64,000 nucleotides of DNA, taken from the NCBI GenBank assembly GCA_019115125.1, contig DXEG01000015.1, forward strand, positions 1 through 64,000, in the 5' to 3' direction. This DNA is from Candidatus Blautia faecipullorum (GTDB taxonomy: Bacteria > Bacillota > Clostridia > Lachnospirales > Lachnospiraceae). This document shows, piece after piece, positions 25,166 through 34,553 of this stretch (positions within the stretch are counted from its first letter, which is position 1; every line of letters starts with the position of its first letter). The notes beneath the pieces are model-generated. The model had not been told where the DNA came from. It did no database searches and worked only from the letters and a program-made list of their open reading frames with translations. The translations under genes and the position numbers were made by a program.

Positions 25166-25200
25166 ATTGGGACTGCGAGATAGCAGCCCCAATAATTTTG
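25166..25200 (+). terminator. Hairpin after the Rpn-like remnant
   Basis: ATTGGG-A-CTGC (25166-25176) pairs with GCAG-C-CCCAAT (25183-25193), followed by AATTTTG. Confidence 0.55.
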
Positions 25201-25254
25201 CATTTTTATCTGTTTAAGCAATGCCATCACGTCACACCAGGCAGATTCCGCCAG

Positions 25255-26046
25255 CTAAACGCCAAAACGCAATAGCTCTCTGGCGTTCCTTTCCGTCACC
25301 GCGATAACCTCCTCCGGGGCGATCCCCTTGATCTCGCCTATGGCCTTTGCCACATAGGGAAGGTTCAGGGAGCTGTTGCGCTTCCCTCTGTTGGGTTCAG
25401 GGCTGAGATAGGGACAGTCCGTCTCCAGCACGATCTGAGTAAGAGGCGCGTACTCCACCACCTCTTTCAGCTTTCTGGCGTTTTTAAAGGTCACCACGCC
25501 GCCGATCCCCAGGTAAAGTCCCATATCCAGATATTGCGCGGCAATCTCCTTCCCGTAGGAAAAGCAGTGGATAATGCCGCCGTACATTCCTCCCCGCATA
25601 TATTCCTTTACGATATCCAGGGTATCCTTTGCCGCCTCCCGGCTGTGGATCATAAAGGGAAGCTTTTCTTCTCCGGCAATATCCATCTGGGCGCGGAACA
25701 TCTTTTTCTGGAGCTCATGCTCCGTTTCCTCCTTATGCCAGTAATAATCCAGGCCGATCTCACCGATAGCCAGCATCTTGTCCATCCGGGAGATGCGGCG
25801 GATTTCTTCCAGTGTTTGCCCGGTCATTTTTCCGGCGTCGTCAGGATGGATCCCCACAGCGCCGTAAATAAAGGGATACTTTTCCACCAGCTTTACAAGA
25901 TCCCCCAGTCCGTCCACGGATGCGCCTACATTGACGATGGTTCCAATCCCATTCTCCTCCATGGAACAAAGAAGCTCTTCTCTGTCCGGGTCAAAGGCCT
26001 TGTCGTCATAATGTGCGTGCGTATCAAAAATCATAGCTTTCTCCAT
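25255..26046 (-). CDS. tatD: TatD family metal-dependent DNase
   Basis: The 263-residue TIM-barrel hydrolase shows the family metal ligands: DTHAHYDD at the N terminus, GEIGLDYYWH, the MIHSREA segment, HCFSY and ETDCPYLSP. TatD enzymes have 3'-5' exonuclease activity in DNA repair and possibly RNA or D-aminoacyl-tRNA metabolism. ATG 26046 follows GGAGAG; an upstream GTG that overlaps the MOSC stop is less likely. It ends the metG-to-tatD gene run, where tatD usually follows metG directly in Firmicutes. Confidence 0.94.
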   Translation of the reverse strand: MEKAMIFDTHAHYDDKAFDPDREELLCSMEENGIGTIVNVGASVDGLGDLVKLVEKYPFIYGAVGIHPDDAGKMTGQTLEEIRRISRMDKMLAIGEIGLDYYWHKEETEHELQKKMFRAQMDIAGEEKLPFMIHSREAAKDTLDIVKEYMRGGMYGGIIHCFSYGKEIAAQYLDMGLYLGIGGVVTFKNARKLKEVVEYAPLTQIVLETDCPYLSPEPNRGKRNSSLNLPYVAKAIGEIKGIAPEEVIAVTERNARELLRFGV

Positions 26047-26057
26047 TTTCTCTCCTG

Positions 26058-26534
26058 TCACTCGGACGCCGGAGCGCCGGCTTTATTCTCTGTCTCCGGC
26101 AGGGATCCATAAAGCTCAAAACAATCTCCCTCATGGATCACACCTCCGTGGAGGACTCTGGTAAAAACGCCCTCTCTCGGCATGATGCAGTCTCCCATTT
26201 TCTGAAAGATGGCGCAGCCGTGATGACATTTTTTCCCGATCTGGGTCATTTCCAGGATCACATCCCCGCAGACAAAACGGGTTCCCACAGGAAGAGCGGC
26301 AAAATCGAAGCCCTCCACCACCAGATTCTCTCCAAAGGCTCCGTCCTCCACCTCTGCTCCCCGGTTACGGAAATCCTGGATTTTATCATAGGATAAAAGA
26401 CTCACCTGCCTGTGCCATTTCCCGGCGTGGGCGTCGCCCTCGATCCCCCAGTCCTCTACAAGCCTTGCTTCTTTGACTTTATGCTTCTGCGTTCCCTTTT
26501 CTTCACTGACGCAGACCGCGATCACCTTTCCCAT
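26058..26534 (-). CDS. MOSC domain protein
   Basis: The 158-residue protein is a MOSC domain, the fold of the molybdenum cofactor sulfurase C-terminus and of YiiM/YuaD, with the typical W-RQVSLLSYD, GAFGENLVVEG and the conserved Cys in GKKCHHGC. It is thought to bind sulfur or a molybdenum cofactor. Its position after moaC-moaA-mogA supports a role in molybdenum cofactor use. ATG 26534 follows GGAGGAGAAAC. Its end nearly touches tatD. Confidence 0.9.
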   Translation of the reverse strand: MGKVIAVCVSEEKGTQKHKVKEARLVEDWGIEGDAHAGKWHRQVSLLSYDKIQDFRNRGAEVEDGAFGENLVVEGFDFAALPVGTRFVCGDVILEMTQIGKKCHHGCAIFQKMGDCIMPREGVFTRVLHGGVIHEGDCFELYGSLPETENKAGAPASE

Positions 26535-26600
26535 GTTTCTCCTCCGTTTTCATCAGTCGCCAACCGTCTGCTCCGAAGCGCTGTTTCCTTCGCGGTTTTA

Positions 26601-26771
26601 TTTCTCTCCGGAAGCGCCCTTATCCGGCGGAGCAGCTCTTTGGCGTCGGTTTTCATTTCCCGCTTCTGCCTGTTTTTCTCAGATATTTTCTCTCCGAAAG
26701 TGCCCTTGTCAGGCGAAGCAGCACTTTGCGTCGGTTTCTATTTCCCGCTCCTGCCTGCTCTTCTCAGATAT
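26601..26771. repeat. Tandem imperfect direct repeat (about 86 bp x 2) between mogA and the MOSC gene
   Basis: Unit 1 (26601-26686) and unit 2 (26687-26771) both run from TTTCTCTCCG to CTCAGATAT and share blocks such as GTCGGTTT and ATTTCCCGCT. Unit 2 can form AAAGTGC/GCACTTT. A weaker third partial unit may lie at 26565-26600. The array ends exactly at the mogA stop codon. It is probably an old duplication, with no known function. Confidence 0.65.
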
Positions 26772-27262
26772 TATTTCGCCGCGCAGTCGGACGCTTCTCC
26801 CGTAAGTATCTCAAGGCCGTGCTCCAGCGCGCCGATGATATATTCCAGGCTTTCTCTCACCGCCTTAGGGCTGCCGGGAAGATTGATGATCAGGGTGGTT
26901 CCCCGTATTCCCGCCGTCGCCCGGCTGAGCATGGCTCTTTTGGTGATAGTCATGCTGTACGCCCGCATAGCCTCAGGGATTCCCGGCACACGGCGCTCGA
27001 TAATATCCTCTGTGGCCTCCGGCGTCACATCTCTCTGTGAAAACCCGGTTCCTCCTGTAGTCAGGATCAGATCTGCTTTTCCGGAATCCGCGATCTCCCT
27101 CATTTTCCCGGCCAGCATTGCCCGGTCGTCCGGAAGAAGCTCCATCGCCGTCACCTGATAGCCCTCTCTTTCCAGGATTTCCCGGATGGCCGGGCCGCTC
27201 AGATCCTCCCGCTCTCCCCGGCTGCCGGAATCGCTTGCTGTAATAATCGCCGCTCGTTTCAT
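26771..27262 (-). CDS. mogA: Molybdopterin adenylyltransferase (MogA/MoaB family)
   Basis: The 163-residue protein has the MoaB/MogA pattern: AIITASDSGSRGEREDLSG, the TTGGTGFSQRDVTPEA nucleotide and molybdopterin site, and LPGSPKAVRESLE. It adenylates molybdopterin before metal insertion. ATG 27262 is preferred because GGAGG is five bases upstream; the ATG at 27268 abuts that GGAGG. It overlaps the end of moaA slightly. No moaD, moaE or moeA is seen here, so the pathway is completed elsewhere. Confidence 0.93.
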   Translation of the reverse strand: MKRAAIITASDSGSRGEREDLSGPAIREILEREGYQVTAMELLPDDRAMLAGKMREIADSGKADLILTTGGTGFSQRDVTPEATEDIIERRVPGIPEAMRAYSMTITKRAMLSRATAGIRGTTLIINLPGSPKAVRESLEYIIGALEHGLEILTGEASDCAAK

Positions 27263-27264
27263 AA

Positions 27265-28245
27265 TCATCCTCCTATCTGAGACATACAGAGCTTTTCTGT
27301 ATCGTCATTTTTTGCTTTCTCCAGGAAATGATGTCCGTCAGGCTTCTCATTAAGCGCGGCCCGGATCACGTCCTTCAGCTCTTCATCCGTACAGCCGTTT
27401 CTTATGATCTCCCGCAGATCTCTTCCCGCCGTATATTGGAGACAGGTCTTCAGATAGCCCTGGGAGGTAAGGCGGATACGGTTGCACTCTCCGCAGAATT
27501 TATGGCTCACCGCGCTGATAAATCCAATTTTCCCCGCAAATCCCTCCGCTTCGTAGTATTTGCAGGGCCCGTTTCCCAGAGGCGCTCCCTGATACGGAAC
27601 AAGCCTTCCGAACCGCTCCTCCAGGATATTTTTAAGGGTCTCCTCTGTCATCCCCGGAAATTCCGCGCCGTATCCTATGGGCATCATTTCAATAAACCGC
27701 ACATGAACCGGATTCTCTCTGGCAAGCCGCGCCACCGCGCAGACATCCTGATCTGCCGCTCCCAGGGGAACACAGTTGATCTTTAGGGAAATTCCGGGAT
27801 AGCGCAGAACCTCCCGGACGCCGTCCAGAGATTTATCCAAAAGATCTCTTCTGGATATCCGACGGAAGCACTCTCTGTCAAGAGTATCCAGGCTGACATT
27901 GATCCCGTCCGTTCCAGCTTCGGCAAGCCCTTCCATCTGTTCCTTCAAAAGGATCCCATTGGTGGTGACCGTCACCTTCTCTATCCCGGAAATCGCTTTT
28001 ATCTCAGCGATCAGCTCCGGAAGCCGGCAGTAAAGGAGTGGTTCCCCGCCGGTGAGCTTGATCTTGCGGATCCCCAGCTCCGCCATCACGGACACGATCC
28101 TGAGGATTTCCTCTTCCCGAAGAAGCAGGGAGCGTTCCACCAGCTTCACGCCCTTCTCCGGCATACAGTAAATACAACGGAGATTGCAGCGGTCTGTCAC
28201 GGAAATTCTCAGATAGTCGATTTTTCTTCCCAGCCTGTCTATCAT
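27265..28245 (-). CDS. moaA: GTP 3',8-cyclase
   Basis: The 326-residue radical SAM enzyme makes the first molybdenum cofactor intermediate from GTP. The N-terminal [4Fe-4S] cluster ligands are C20, C24 and C27 (CNLRCIYC); the second cluster is in [10 protein letters not shown] and KTCL near residues 245-263, and the protein ends in the GG that MoaA needs for activity. Its start overlaps the end of moaC by 4 bp, so translation is coupled. Confidence 0.96.
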   Translation of the reverse strand: MIDRLGRKIDYLRISVTDRCNLRCIYCMPEKGVKLVERSLLLREEEILRIVSVMAELGIRKIKLTGGEPLLYCRLPELIAEIKAISGIEKVTVTTNGILLKEQMEGLAEAGTDGINVSLDTLDRECFRRISRRDLLDKSLDGVREVLRYPGISLKINCVPLGAADQDVCAVARLARENPVHVRFIEMMPIGYGAEFPGMTEETLKNILEERFGRLVPYQGAPLGNGPCKYYEAEGFAGKIGFISAVSHKFCGECNRIRLTSQGYLKTCLQYTAGRDLREIIRNGCTDEELKDVIRAALNEKPDGHHFLEKAKNDDTEKLCMSQIGG

Positions 28246-28727
28246 GATTCCTCGAAGCGGAAATCTCCGCTTTTTCCTCCTGTTTTTTCTACCAGATGAA
28301 TATCCGACATGACCATGTGCTTATCAATGGCCTTGCACATATCGTAGATGGTAAGAAGCGCTGTCTGCACGCCTGTCAGCGCCTCCATCTCCACTCCTGT
28401 TTTTCCCTCTGTCTTTACGGTACAATATACCCGGATCCGGCTGTTCTCCTGATCCAGCTCAAAATCAACGGAGCATTTCTGAATAGGGAGGGGGTGGCAC
28501 AGCGGGATCAGAGAAGAGGTCTTTTTAACGCCCATGATGCCGGCCACCCTGGCGACACCCAGTACATCGCCCTTTTTTACGCTTCCGGCCGAAACGGCCT
28601 CCATGATCCGCGGCCCTACGGAAATATATCCCGCGGCCACCGCAGTACGGAAGGTGGGTTCCTTTTTTGATACGTCCACCATCACCGCGTTTCCCTTCTC
28701 GTCAAAATGTGTAAATCCCGCTTCCAT
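28242..28727 (-). CDS. moaC: Cyclic pyranopterin monophosphate synthase
   Basis: The 161-residue enzyme follows MoaA in molybdenum cofactor synthesis. It shows [16 protein letters not shown], the conserved [18 protein letters not shown] and the KAIDKHMVM region with its catalytic Lys and Asp. ATG 28727 follows GGGAGG at about ten bases; the longer frame upstream overlaps metG and has no family match. It begins 19 bp after metG, so it probably shares the T-box-controlled transcript. Confidence 0.95.
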   Translation of the reverse strand: MEAGFTHFDEKGNAVMVDVSKKEPTFRTAVAAGYISVGPRIMEAVSAGSVKKGDVLGVARVAGIMGVKKTSSLIPLCHPLPIQKCSVDFELDQENSRIRVYCTVKTEGKTGVEMEALTGVQTALLTIYDMCKAIDKHMVMSDIHLVEKTGGKSGDFRFEES

Positions 28728-28746
28728 AATATAATATCCTCCCTGA

Positions 28747-30696
28747 TCAGCAGATCTCCGCGCCTGAGGGCATTTCCTTCTCCGGCGTGACAAGAGACAG
28801 CTTCCCTTCAGCATCCTCGGCGCAGAGGATCATTCCCTCGCTGAGTACGCCCGCCAGCTTCGCCGGCTTCAGGTTCGTCAGAACCATCACCTTCTTGCCT
28901 ACCATCTCTTCCGGTGTATAGTGAGCCTTGATGCCGGATACGATCTGACGCACCTGGCTTCCGATCTTCACCTGGGAACAGAGAAGCTTCTTGGACTTCT
29001 TCACTGCCTCGCAGGAAATGATCTCTCCTACCTGGAACTGCATTTTTCCGAATTCCTCAAAGGTAATCTCCGGCTTGGGCTCCAGGTCGATCCCCGGCTC
29101 CTCCTCTTTTTTCTCCTCTACAGGCGGATGCAGTTTTTCTACTTTTTCCATAACCTCTTTTACATCAAGACGGGCAAAAAGAATTTCCGGTTTTTCTGTC
29201 ACTTTATTTCCGGAGGGATAAAGTCCGAACACATTCAGAGCTTCCATGCCGCGTTTTCCCGCGTTAAGCTGAGCCAGGATACGGCCTGTGGTATCCGGCA
29301 TAAAGGCTTCCAGGAGAACCGCTCCCATGGAGATCCCCTCCACCAGATTATAAAGCACCGTAGCCAGACGGTCCTGCTTCGTCTCATCCTTTGCCAGAGC
29401 CCAGGGCATTGTCTCGTCAATATATTTGTTCAGACGCTTGAACAGGGAAAATACTTCTGTGATCGCGTCCGCCACACGCAGCTTTTCCATTTTGGCGGAT
29501 ACACGCCCCGGCACCTCCAGCGCGAAGGCCTTCAGATCGTCGTCCACCGGCTCTGCCGCGCCCCTGTTTTCCACAACGCCCCCAAAATATTTGTTGGACA
29601 TTGAGATGGTACGGTTTACAAGATTTCCCAGGGTGTTGGCAAGCTCTGAATTCAGTCGCTCCACCATCAGTTCCCAGGTGATCACGCCGTCGTTTTCAAA
29701 GGGCATCTCGTGAAGCACAAAATATCTCACCGCGTCCACGCCGAAGAAATCCACCAGTTCATCCGCATAAAGCACATTGCCCTTGGATTTGCTCATCTTG
29801 CCGTCGCCCTGAAGAAGCCACGGATGTCCGAATACCTGCTTGGGCAGAGGAAGCTCCAGTGACATCAGAAAGATGGGCCAATAAATGGTATGGAAACGGA
29901 TAATATCCTTACCGATCAGGTGAAGATCCGCCGGCCAGAGCTTCTGGAACTGTTCCGTGCTGTCCCCGTCGCAGTCGTAGCCGATTCCCGTGATATAGTT
30001 CGTCAGCGCGTCCAGCCATACATAAACCACATGCTTGGGATCAAAATCCACCGGGATTCCCCATTTGAAGGAGGTTCTGGACACGCAGAGATCCTGGAGT
30101 CCCGGAAGCAGGAAGTTGTTCATCATCTCGTTTTTTCTGGATTCCGGCTGTATAAACTCCGGATGGGTTTTAATATGCTCGATCAGGCGGTCCGCATATT
30201 TGCTCATTTTGAAGAAATATGCCTCCTCCTTTGCCGGAATGCAGGGACGCCCGCAGTCGGGGCATTTGCCGTACACAAGCTGGGATTCTGTAAAGAAGGA
30301 TTCGCAGGGAGTACAGTACATTCCCTCATAATATCCTTTATAAATATCGCCCTTCGCATACATTTTTTTGAAAATTTTCTGCACCTGCTTCTCATGATCC
30401 TCGTCTGTGGTGCGGATAAACTTATCATAAGAGGTGTTCATCAGATCCCAGATATTTTTGATCTCGCCGGACACGCCGTCTACAAATTCCTTGGGCGTAA
30501 TGCCCGCCTCCTCAGCCTTCAGCTCGATCTTCTGTCCGTGCTCGTCTGTTCCTGTCTGGAAGAATACGTCATAGCCTTCCAGTCTCTTGTAGCGGGCAAT
30601 GGCGTCCGCCAGAACCGCCTCGTAGGTATTTCCGATGTGGGGCTTGCCCGACGTATAGGCGATAGCCGTCGTAATATAATACTTCTGCTTTTCCAT
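28747..30696 (-). CDS. metG: Methionyl-tRNA synthetase
   Basis: The 649-residue enzyme charges tRNA-Met. It has the HIGH-type motif KPHIGN (about 19-24), a zinc-binding CTPC...CPDC knuckle (about 127-148), the KMSKS motif (about 298-302) and an extra C-terminal tRNA-binding domain (about 545-649, [11 protein letters not shown] onward) typical of the long form. ATG 30696 follows AGGAGGAAAACA. A T-box leader lies directly upstream, so expression should rise when uncharged tRNA-Met accumulates, with moaC, moaA and later genes possibly included. Confidence 0.98.
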   Translation of the reverse strand: MEKQKYYITTAIAYTSGKPHIGNTYEAVLADAIARYKRLEGYDVFFQTGTDEHGQKIELKAEEAGITPKEFVDGVSGEIKNIWDLMNTSYDKFIRTTDEDHEKQVQKIFKKMYAKGDIYKGYYEGMYCTPCESFFTESQLVYGKCPDCGRPCIPAKEEAYFFKMSKYADRLIEHIKTHPEFIQPESRKNEMMNNFLLPGLQDLCVSRTSFKWGIPVDFDPKHVVYVWLDALTNYITGIGYDCDGDSTEQFQKLWPADLHLIGKDIIRFHTIYWPIFLMSLELPLPKQVFGHPWLLQGDGKMSKSKGNVLYADELVDFFGVDAVRYFVLHEMPFENDGVITWELMVERLNSELANTLGNLVNRTISMSNKYFGGVVENRGAAEPVDDDLKAFALEVPGRVSAKMEKLRVADAITEVFSLFKRLNKYIDETMPWALAKDETKQDRLATVLYNLVEGISMGAVLLEAFMPDTTGRILAQLNAGKRGMEALNVFGLYPSGNKVTEKPEILFARLDVKEVMEKVEKLHPPVEEKKEEEPGIDLEPKPEITFEEFGKMQFQVGEIISCEAVKKSKKLLCSQVKIGSQVRQIVSGIKAHYTPEEMVGKKVMVLTNLKPAKLAGVLSEGMILCAEDAEGKLSLVTPEKEMPSGAEIC

Positions 30697-30787
30697 ATTG
30701 TTTTCCTCCTGAATAAAAAGATAGTTTTTATATCATAGGAAAGCCGGCATTTCCATACTTTAATGCAGCAACGTGTTTCCTAGAATA

Positions 30788-31124
30788 TAAAAAAAACGCC
30801 TTCTCTCTGAGAAGACGAGTCATACCCGTGTTACCACTTCTTTTCGCTTCCTCCTTGCGGGCGGAAGCCTCAACGGGTACGAGTTACTTTTACAGATAAT
30901 TCTGTCTGCATCAACCTTACTGATACCCTTCCGCTGTAACAGGCGGTCCTGTTGCGGCCTACTGCTCCTTCAGCCGCACCTCTCCCAAGCCATCTTCCAT
31001 CTGCTCCGGCACTTCCCTCTCAGCCCGGGATCTCTCCTTCGGGGAATTCTCTGTAATACCATTCCGCGCATGTACTCTCTTGTTCTGCGAGTTTGTCTTA
31101 TACTGCAGACCATGTCTGCCTCTA
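30788..31124 (-). promoter_or_regulatory. T-box leader (tRNA-Met sensing) upstream of metG
   Basis: On the minus strand the T-box AAGTGGTAACACGGG (30825-30839) is followed by a terminator hairpin (CGTCTTCTC with GAGAAGGCG, 30797-30817) and an eight-T run (30788-30796). The bulge UGGU would pair with the ACCA end of an uncharged tRNA whose discriminator is A, as in tRNA-Met. The 5' half has a long stem I with AGAGAGTAC and ATG triplets near 31000 that could be the specifier. Specificity for Met rests mainly on the downstream gene. Confidence 0.88.
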
Positions 31125-31130
31125 AAAAAG

Positions 31131-31159
31131 ATACTAGCATATTTGCAGGTATTTGTAAA
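31131..31159 (-). promoter_or_regulatory. Promoter of the metG transcript
   Basis: On the minus strand TTTACA (31154-31159) and TAGTAT (31131-31136) are 17 bp apart, placing the start near 31124 at the beginning of the T-box stem I. Confidence 0.6.
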
Positions 31160-31191
31160 CCCGGAATCGCCATTCAGATCATACGGAAATT

Positions 31192-31232
31192 CCGGCCGGC
31201 GGATCGTTCAGGGGAACGGGACCGCCGGCCGG
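31192..31232 (-). terminator. GC-rich hairpin after the histidine kinase gene
   Basis: CCGGCCGGCGG (31192-31202) pairs perfectly with CCGCCGGCCGG (31222-31232). It lies 13 bp beyond the kinase stop at 31245. Only AATTTCC follows, so termination may be partial. Confidence 0.6.
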
Positions 31233-31244
31233 ATTCAGATGTGA

Positions 31245-33830
31245 CTATTCTTTTTCTTTTACCTGGAATATGATCGTTACTTTAAAGAGATCGCCGTCAA
31301 GATAGAGCCGGAATTCACCGCCCTGAAGCTCTGTCAGGCTCTTCGCTATGGATAATCCAAGTCCGCTTCCTTCTGTATTTCTGGAGACGTCGCCCCGGAT
31401 AAACCGCTCCGTCAGCTCATCTGCGGATATATTCAGCGGCAGGGCGGATATATTTTTCAGGGAGAATACCACCCTGGGCCCGCGCACCCTGATCTCCGCG
31501 TAGACTCTCGTATTTTCCATAGCGTATTTCGACACATTTCCGAATACATTTTCCAGAACTCTCCACATTCTGCGTCCGTCCGCGCAGATGATCGCTTCTT
31601 CCTCCTCGAAATGAACCATCAGAGACAGATTCTTTTCCCGGAACCGTTCTTCAAATTCTCCGATCACCTGGTGTACCAGCTCCACAAAATTCAGATCCGC
31701 CATTTCCAGAGAAATATTACCTGTGCTTGCCTTGGACGCCTCCACCACATCCTCGGTGAGATTTTTCAGTCTCTGGGCCTTTTCCTCCAGGATATCCAGA
31801 TAACCGCAGATCTTAGGGTCTGTCGGATGCTCTCTTTTCAGCAGGTCGATATAATTAATAATAGAAGTGAGGGGAGTCTTGATATCATGGGACACATTCG
31901 TGATCAGCTCCGTTTTCATCCTCTCGTTTTTCACACTGTTTTCCACAGCCGCGTCCAGGCCGTCACCGATGCGGTTAATATATTCCGCTATGGTTTTCTG
32001 TTCTCCGGTAAGCTTTTCCAGGGGGATTTTGTACTGAAGATCCCCGTCGGTAATCTTCTTCAACCCTGTCAGGATAAGCTCTCTGCCCCGGGCTTTTCCC
32101 AGAAGATAGAGCAGTCCCGCGGCGTCTGCCGCCAGAAGGATCAGGAGCAGGAAAAAAACTCCCCCCGCGAAGATCATTCCGCATACAACAAACTGGAAGA
32201 AGCAGAAGCCTCCGAAGATCAGCGTCATCTTGATCCGGCTGGCCGTATTCCGGGAAAAAAGCTCCGCGATCTCCTTCGAATTTTTCCATATGATGCCCGT
32301 CACTTTTCCCGCCAGACTCAAAACCTTTCTTGTAAGGCTGTTCCGCCAGAGCGATCCTGCCTTGATCCTCCTTGCCAGGCTCAGCCATCCGGTAAAGAAC
32401 CAGAAAGCAGTCCAAAGTCCCAGCACATTGAAAAGGAGCACATATCCCACGTCCATCTGGAAGGTGGCGAAATTAAGCACGCCCGTGACTCCGCAGGCCC
32501 AGATTCCTATAACCAGGACCGCCGCGATCTCCGTGTACCATCTGTCAAAAAAGTTCAGATGCACATCTTCATCCTCATTGGTGCGGCCTGCCGCCGCGGT
32601 CAGGAAAATCACGCTGACCACCAGAAGAATCCCTGCGGAGGCAACTCCTGCCATCGCCATAGGCAGCCATTCTGCGTAGGCGTCGTAATTTTCCTTGTTT
32701 TCCGCCAGAGCGTCCTGCACGGGAAAATCCGGATCCACCCAGACGGCGAACATATAATCCCCTCTGTCTGTACAGTAATTTTCCACCAGGTGCCTCCAGC
32801 GGCTCACATCAAGACTCCGCGTGGTCTTCAGATTACTTTCGCCTTCCCTGGGAGACAGGAACAAATAGGGAAATTTCCCCTCTTCCGTCAGCTTCCATAC
32901 GCTGTCGTAATCAGCGGTTTTCATATTTTCCACGTTGGTATATAATTTGCCGCCGCCGTTGTCCGCAAATACATAGTTCAGATTTGTAAGGCCAGGGCCG
33001 AAGGTATCTTCAAGAGTTTTCTCCGACTGGGCGGTCAGAGCCGCCTCGTTCAGAGCTGTGGAAAGAGCGTCGTAGGCCTCCCGGATCCGTCCCTTCCAGC
33101 GCGCATTCTCATTGAGCACATCCAGAATACTTTTCTCTCCCTGAGGAGAATATTTTTCCGTGACCGCGAAGTCTTCAAAATTCATTACATCTTCATAGAT
33201 CAGATTTCCTTCCGCGTCCGTCACCGCAGCTCCATAATAGCTGTCGCGAATTCCGGTGCCGTAGGTGAAATCGCGGAGCCGGAGCCAGTCCAGCAGCTCC
33301 TCCTTTCCGTCGTATTCATTTTCCGAGGAGGTGTAGCCATATGCTGTCGATTCATCTTCATCTATCAGAAACCGCAGCTCTCCGCTCCTGATCTTCTCTT
33401 CAAAATCATCATAATAGAGATACTCTTCTTCTCCGTTCTCCTTTTTGCAGATCAGGACATTCTCCGTACTGTCGTCAAGCCAGCCATCCTCGGCCCAGGC
33501 CTGCAGATCCCCGGCGCTGTAGGCGAGACCGGAGGTATTCTCATAAGTAAGAACGTCTCCCTCGCTGACCTCCCCAAGATCGACGAGGCCTTCTCCGTCT
33601 CCCAGGAAATTCCCAGCTTTTATCGCTTCCAGTATGGCGCTGGAGTCTGCGTAGAGCTCCCCCGCCAGACTTGACGACTCTGTATAAGTTCCGCTGTCAA
33701 AGGGATAGATTCCCATGCTCGCGATCCCCGCCAGCGCCCCCGCGCTGACTGCCGCCACCTCTGCCGAAACGATCCCCAGCGCCAGACAGATGCCCTTTGC
33801 CCATTTACTTCTATACCATCTCTTCTTCAT
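31245..33830 (-). CDS. Sensor histidine kinase
   Basis: The 861-residue membrane kinase has a first membrane helix (about 13-38), a large outside domain of roughly 350 residues, then about five further helices (about 390-580), a linker, a dimerisation domain with the phosphorylated His in NVSHDIKTPLT (about H647), and an ATPase domain with an N box (NVFGNVSKYAM) and G box (GSGLGLSIAKS). The outer domain is acidic and not one I recognise, so the signal is unknown. Several membrane helices between sensor and kinase are unusual for this class. It is 27 bp downstream of its response regulator gene. Confidence 0.93.
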   Translation of the reverse strand: MKKRWYRSKWAKGICLALGIVSAEVAAVSAGALAGIASMGIYPFDSGTYTESSSLAGELYADSSAILEAIKAGNFLGDGEGLVDLGEVSEGDVLTYENTSGLAYSAGDLQAWAEDGWLDDSTENVLICKKENGEEEYLYYDDFEEKIRSGELRFLIDEDESTAYGYTSSENEYDGKEELLDWLRLRDFTYGTGIRDSYYGAAVTDAEGNLIYEDVMNFEDFAVTEKYSPQGEKSILDVLNENARWKGRIREAYDALSTALNEAALTAQSEKTLEDTFGPGLTNLNYVFADNGGGKLYTNVENMKTADYDSVWKLTEEGKFPYLFLSPREGESNLKTTRSLDVSRWRHLVENYCTDRGDYMFAVWVDPDFPVQDALAENKENYDAYAEWLPMAMAGVASAGILLVVSVIFLTAAAGRTNEDEDVHLNFFDRWYTEIAAVLVIGIWACGVTGVLNFATFQMDVGYVLLFNVLGLWTAFWFFTGWLSLARRIKAGSLWRNSLTRKVLSLAGKVTGIIWKNSKEIAELFSRNTASRIKMTLIFGGFCFFQFVVCGMIFAGGVFFLLLILLAADAAGLLYLLGKARGRELILTGLKKITDGDLQYKIPLEKLTGEQKTIAEYINRIGDGLDAAVENSVKNERMKTELITNVSHDIKTPLTSIINYIDLLKREHPTDPKICGYLDILEEKAQRLKNLTEDVVEASKASTGNISLEMADLNFVELVHQVIGEFEERFREKNLSLMVHFEEEEAIICADGRRMWRVLENVFGNVSKYAMENTRVYAEIRVRGPRVVFSLKNISALPLNISADELTERFIRGDVSRNTEGSGLGLSIAKSLTELQGGEFRLYLDGDLFKVTIIFQVKEKE

Positions 33831-33857
33831 AATTGATTACCCCTTTCTGCTGTCTGT

Positions 33858-34553
33858 CTAAAGCTTTTCCACCTTGTATCCCAATCCCCAGACCACCTTC
33901 AGATACCGCGGTTCTCTTGGGTTGATCTCAATTTTTTCCCTGATGTGGCGGATATGGACCGCCACTGTGTTGTCCGCCGCAATGGCTTCTTCATTCCAGA
34001 TGTTTTCATATATCTGATTGATGGAAAATACTCTTCCCTTATTTTTCACAAGAAAAAGAAGAATCCTGTACTCAATGGGTGTAAGCTTTACCGGTTCTCC
34101 GTCCACCCTTACTTCCTTCCTGTCGTCGTCCACAGATAATCCGCCTGTCTCATAAACGTTTGCTTTTACGGTTCCTGCCGCCGCTCCAAGCTGCGTATAA
34201 CGGCGGAGCTGAGACTTCACTCTCGCTACCAGCTCCAGCGGATTAAAGGGCTTGGTCACATAATCGTCCGCGCCTACATTCAGCCCCAGGATTTTGTCCG
34301 CGTCCTCCGACTTGGCAGAAAGAATTATAATAGGAAGAGACAGCTCCTCGCGGATCTTCAGCGTAGCGCGGATTCCGTCAAGACGCGGCATCATAACATC
34401 TATCACCAGCAGGTCCACCGGATGCTCCTTCAGAAGCCCGAGAGCCTCCTCGCCGTCATATGCCTTCAGAATATGATGTCCCTCCTGGGACAGATAGATC
34501 TCTATCGCCTCCACAATCGCTTTATCGTCGTCGCAAACCAGTATTTCCGCCAC
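33858..34553 (-). CDS. OmpR/PhoB family response regulator
   Basis: The 231-residue protein has a receiver domain with the acidic pocket CDDDKA, the phospho-acceptor D52 in VIDVMMPR, and the Lys in YVTKPF, followed by a winged-helix DNA-binding domain (about 130-230: LTPIEYRILLFLVKNKGRVFS split by strands, then NTVAVHIRHIREKI). It pairs with the adjacent kinase. Targets unknown. Confidence 0.95.
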   Translation of the reverse strand: MAEILVCDDDKAIVEAIEIYLSQEGHHILKAYDGEEALGLLKEHPVDLLVIDVMMPRLDGIRATLKIREELSLPIIILSAKSEDADKILGLNVGADDYVTKPFNPLELVARVKSQLRRYTQLGAAAGTVKANVYETGGLSVDDDRKEVRVDGEPVKLTPIEYRILLFLVKNKGRVFSINQIYENIWNEEAIAADNTVAVHIRHIREKIEINPREPRYLKVVWGLGYKVEKL

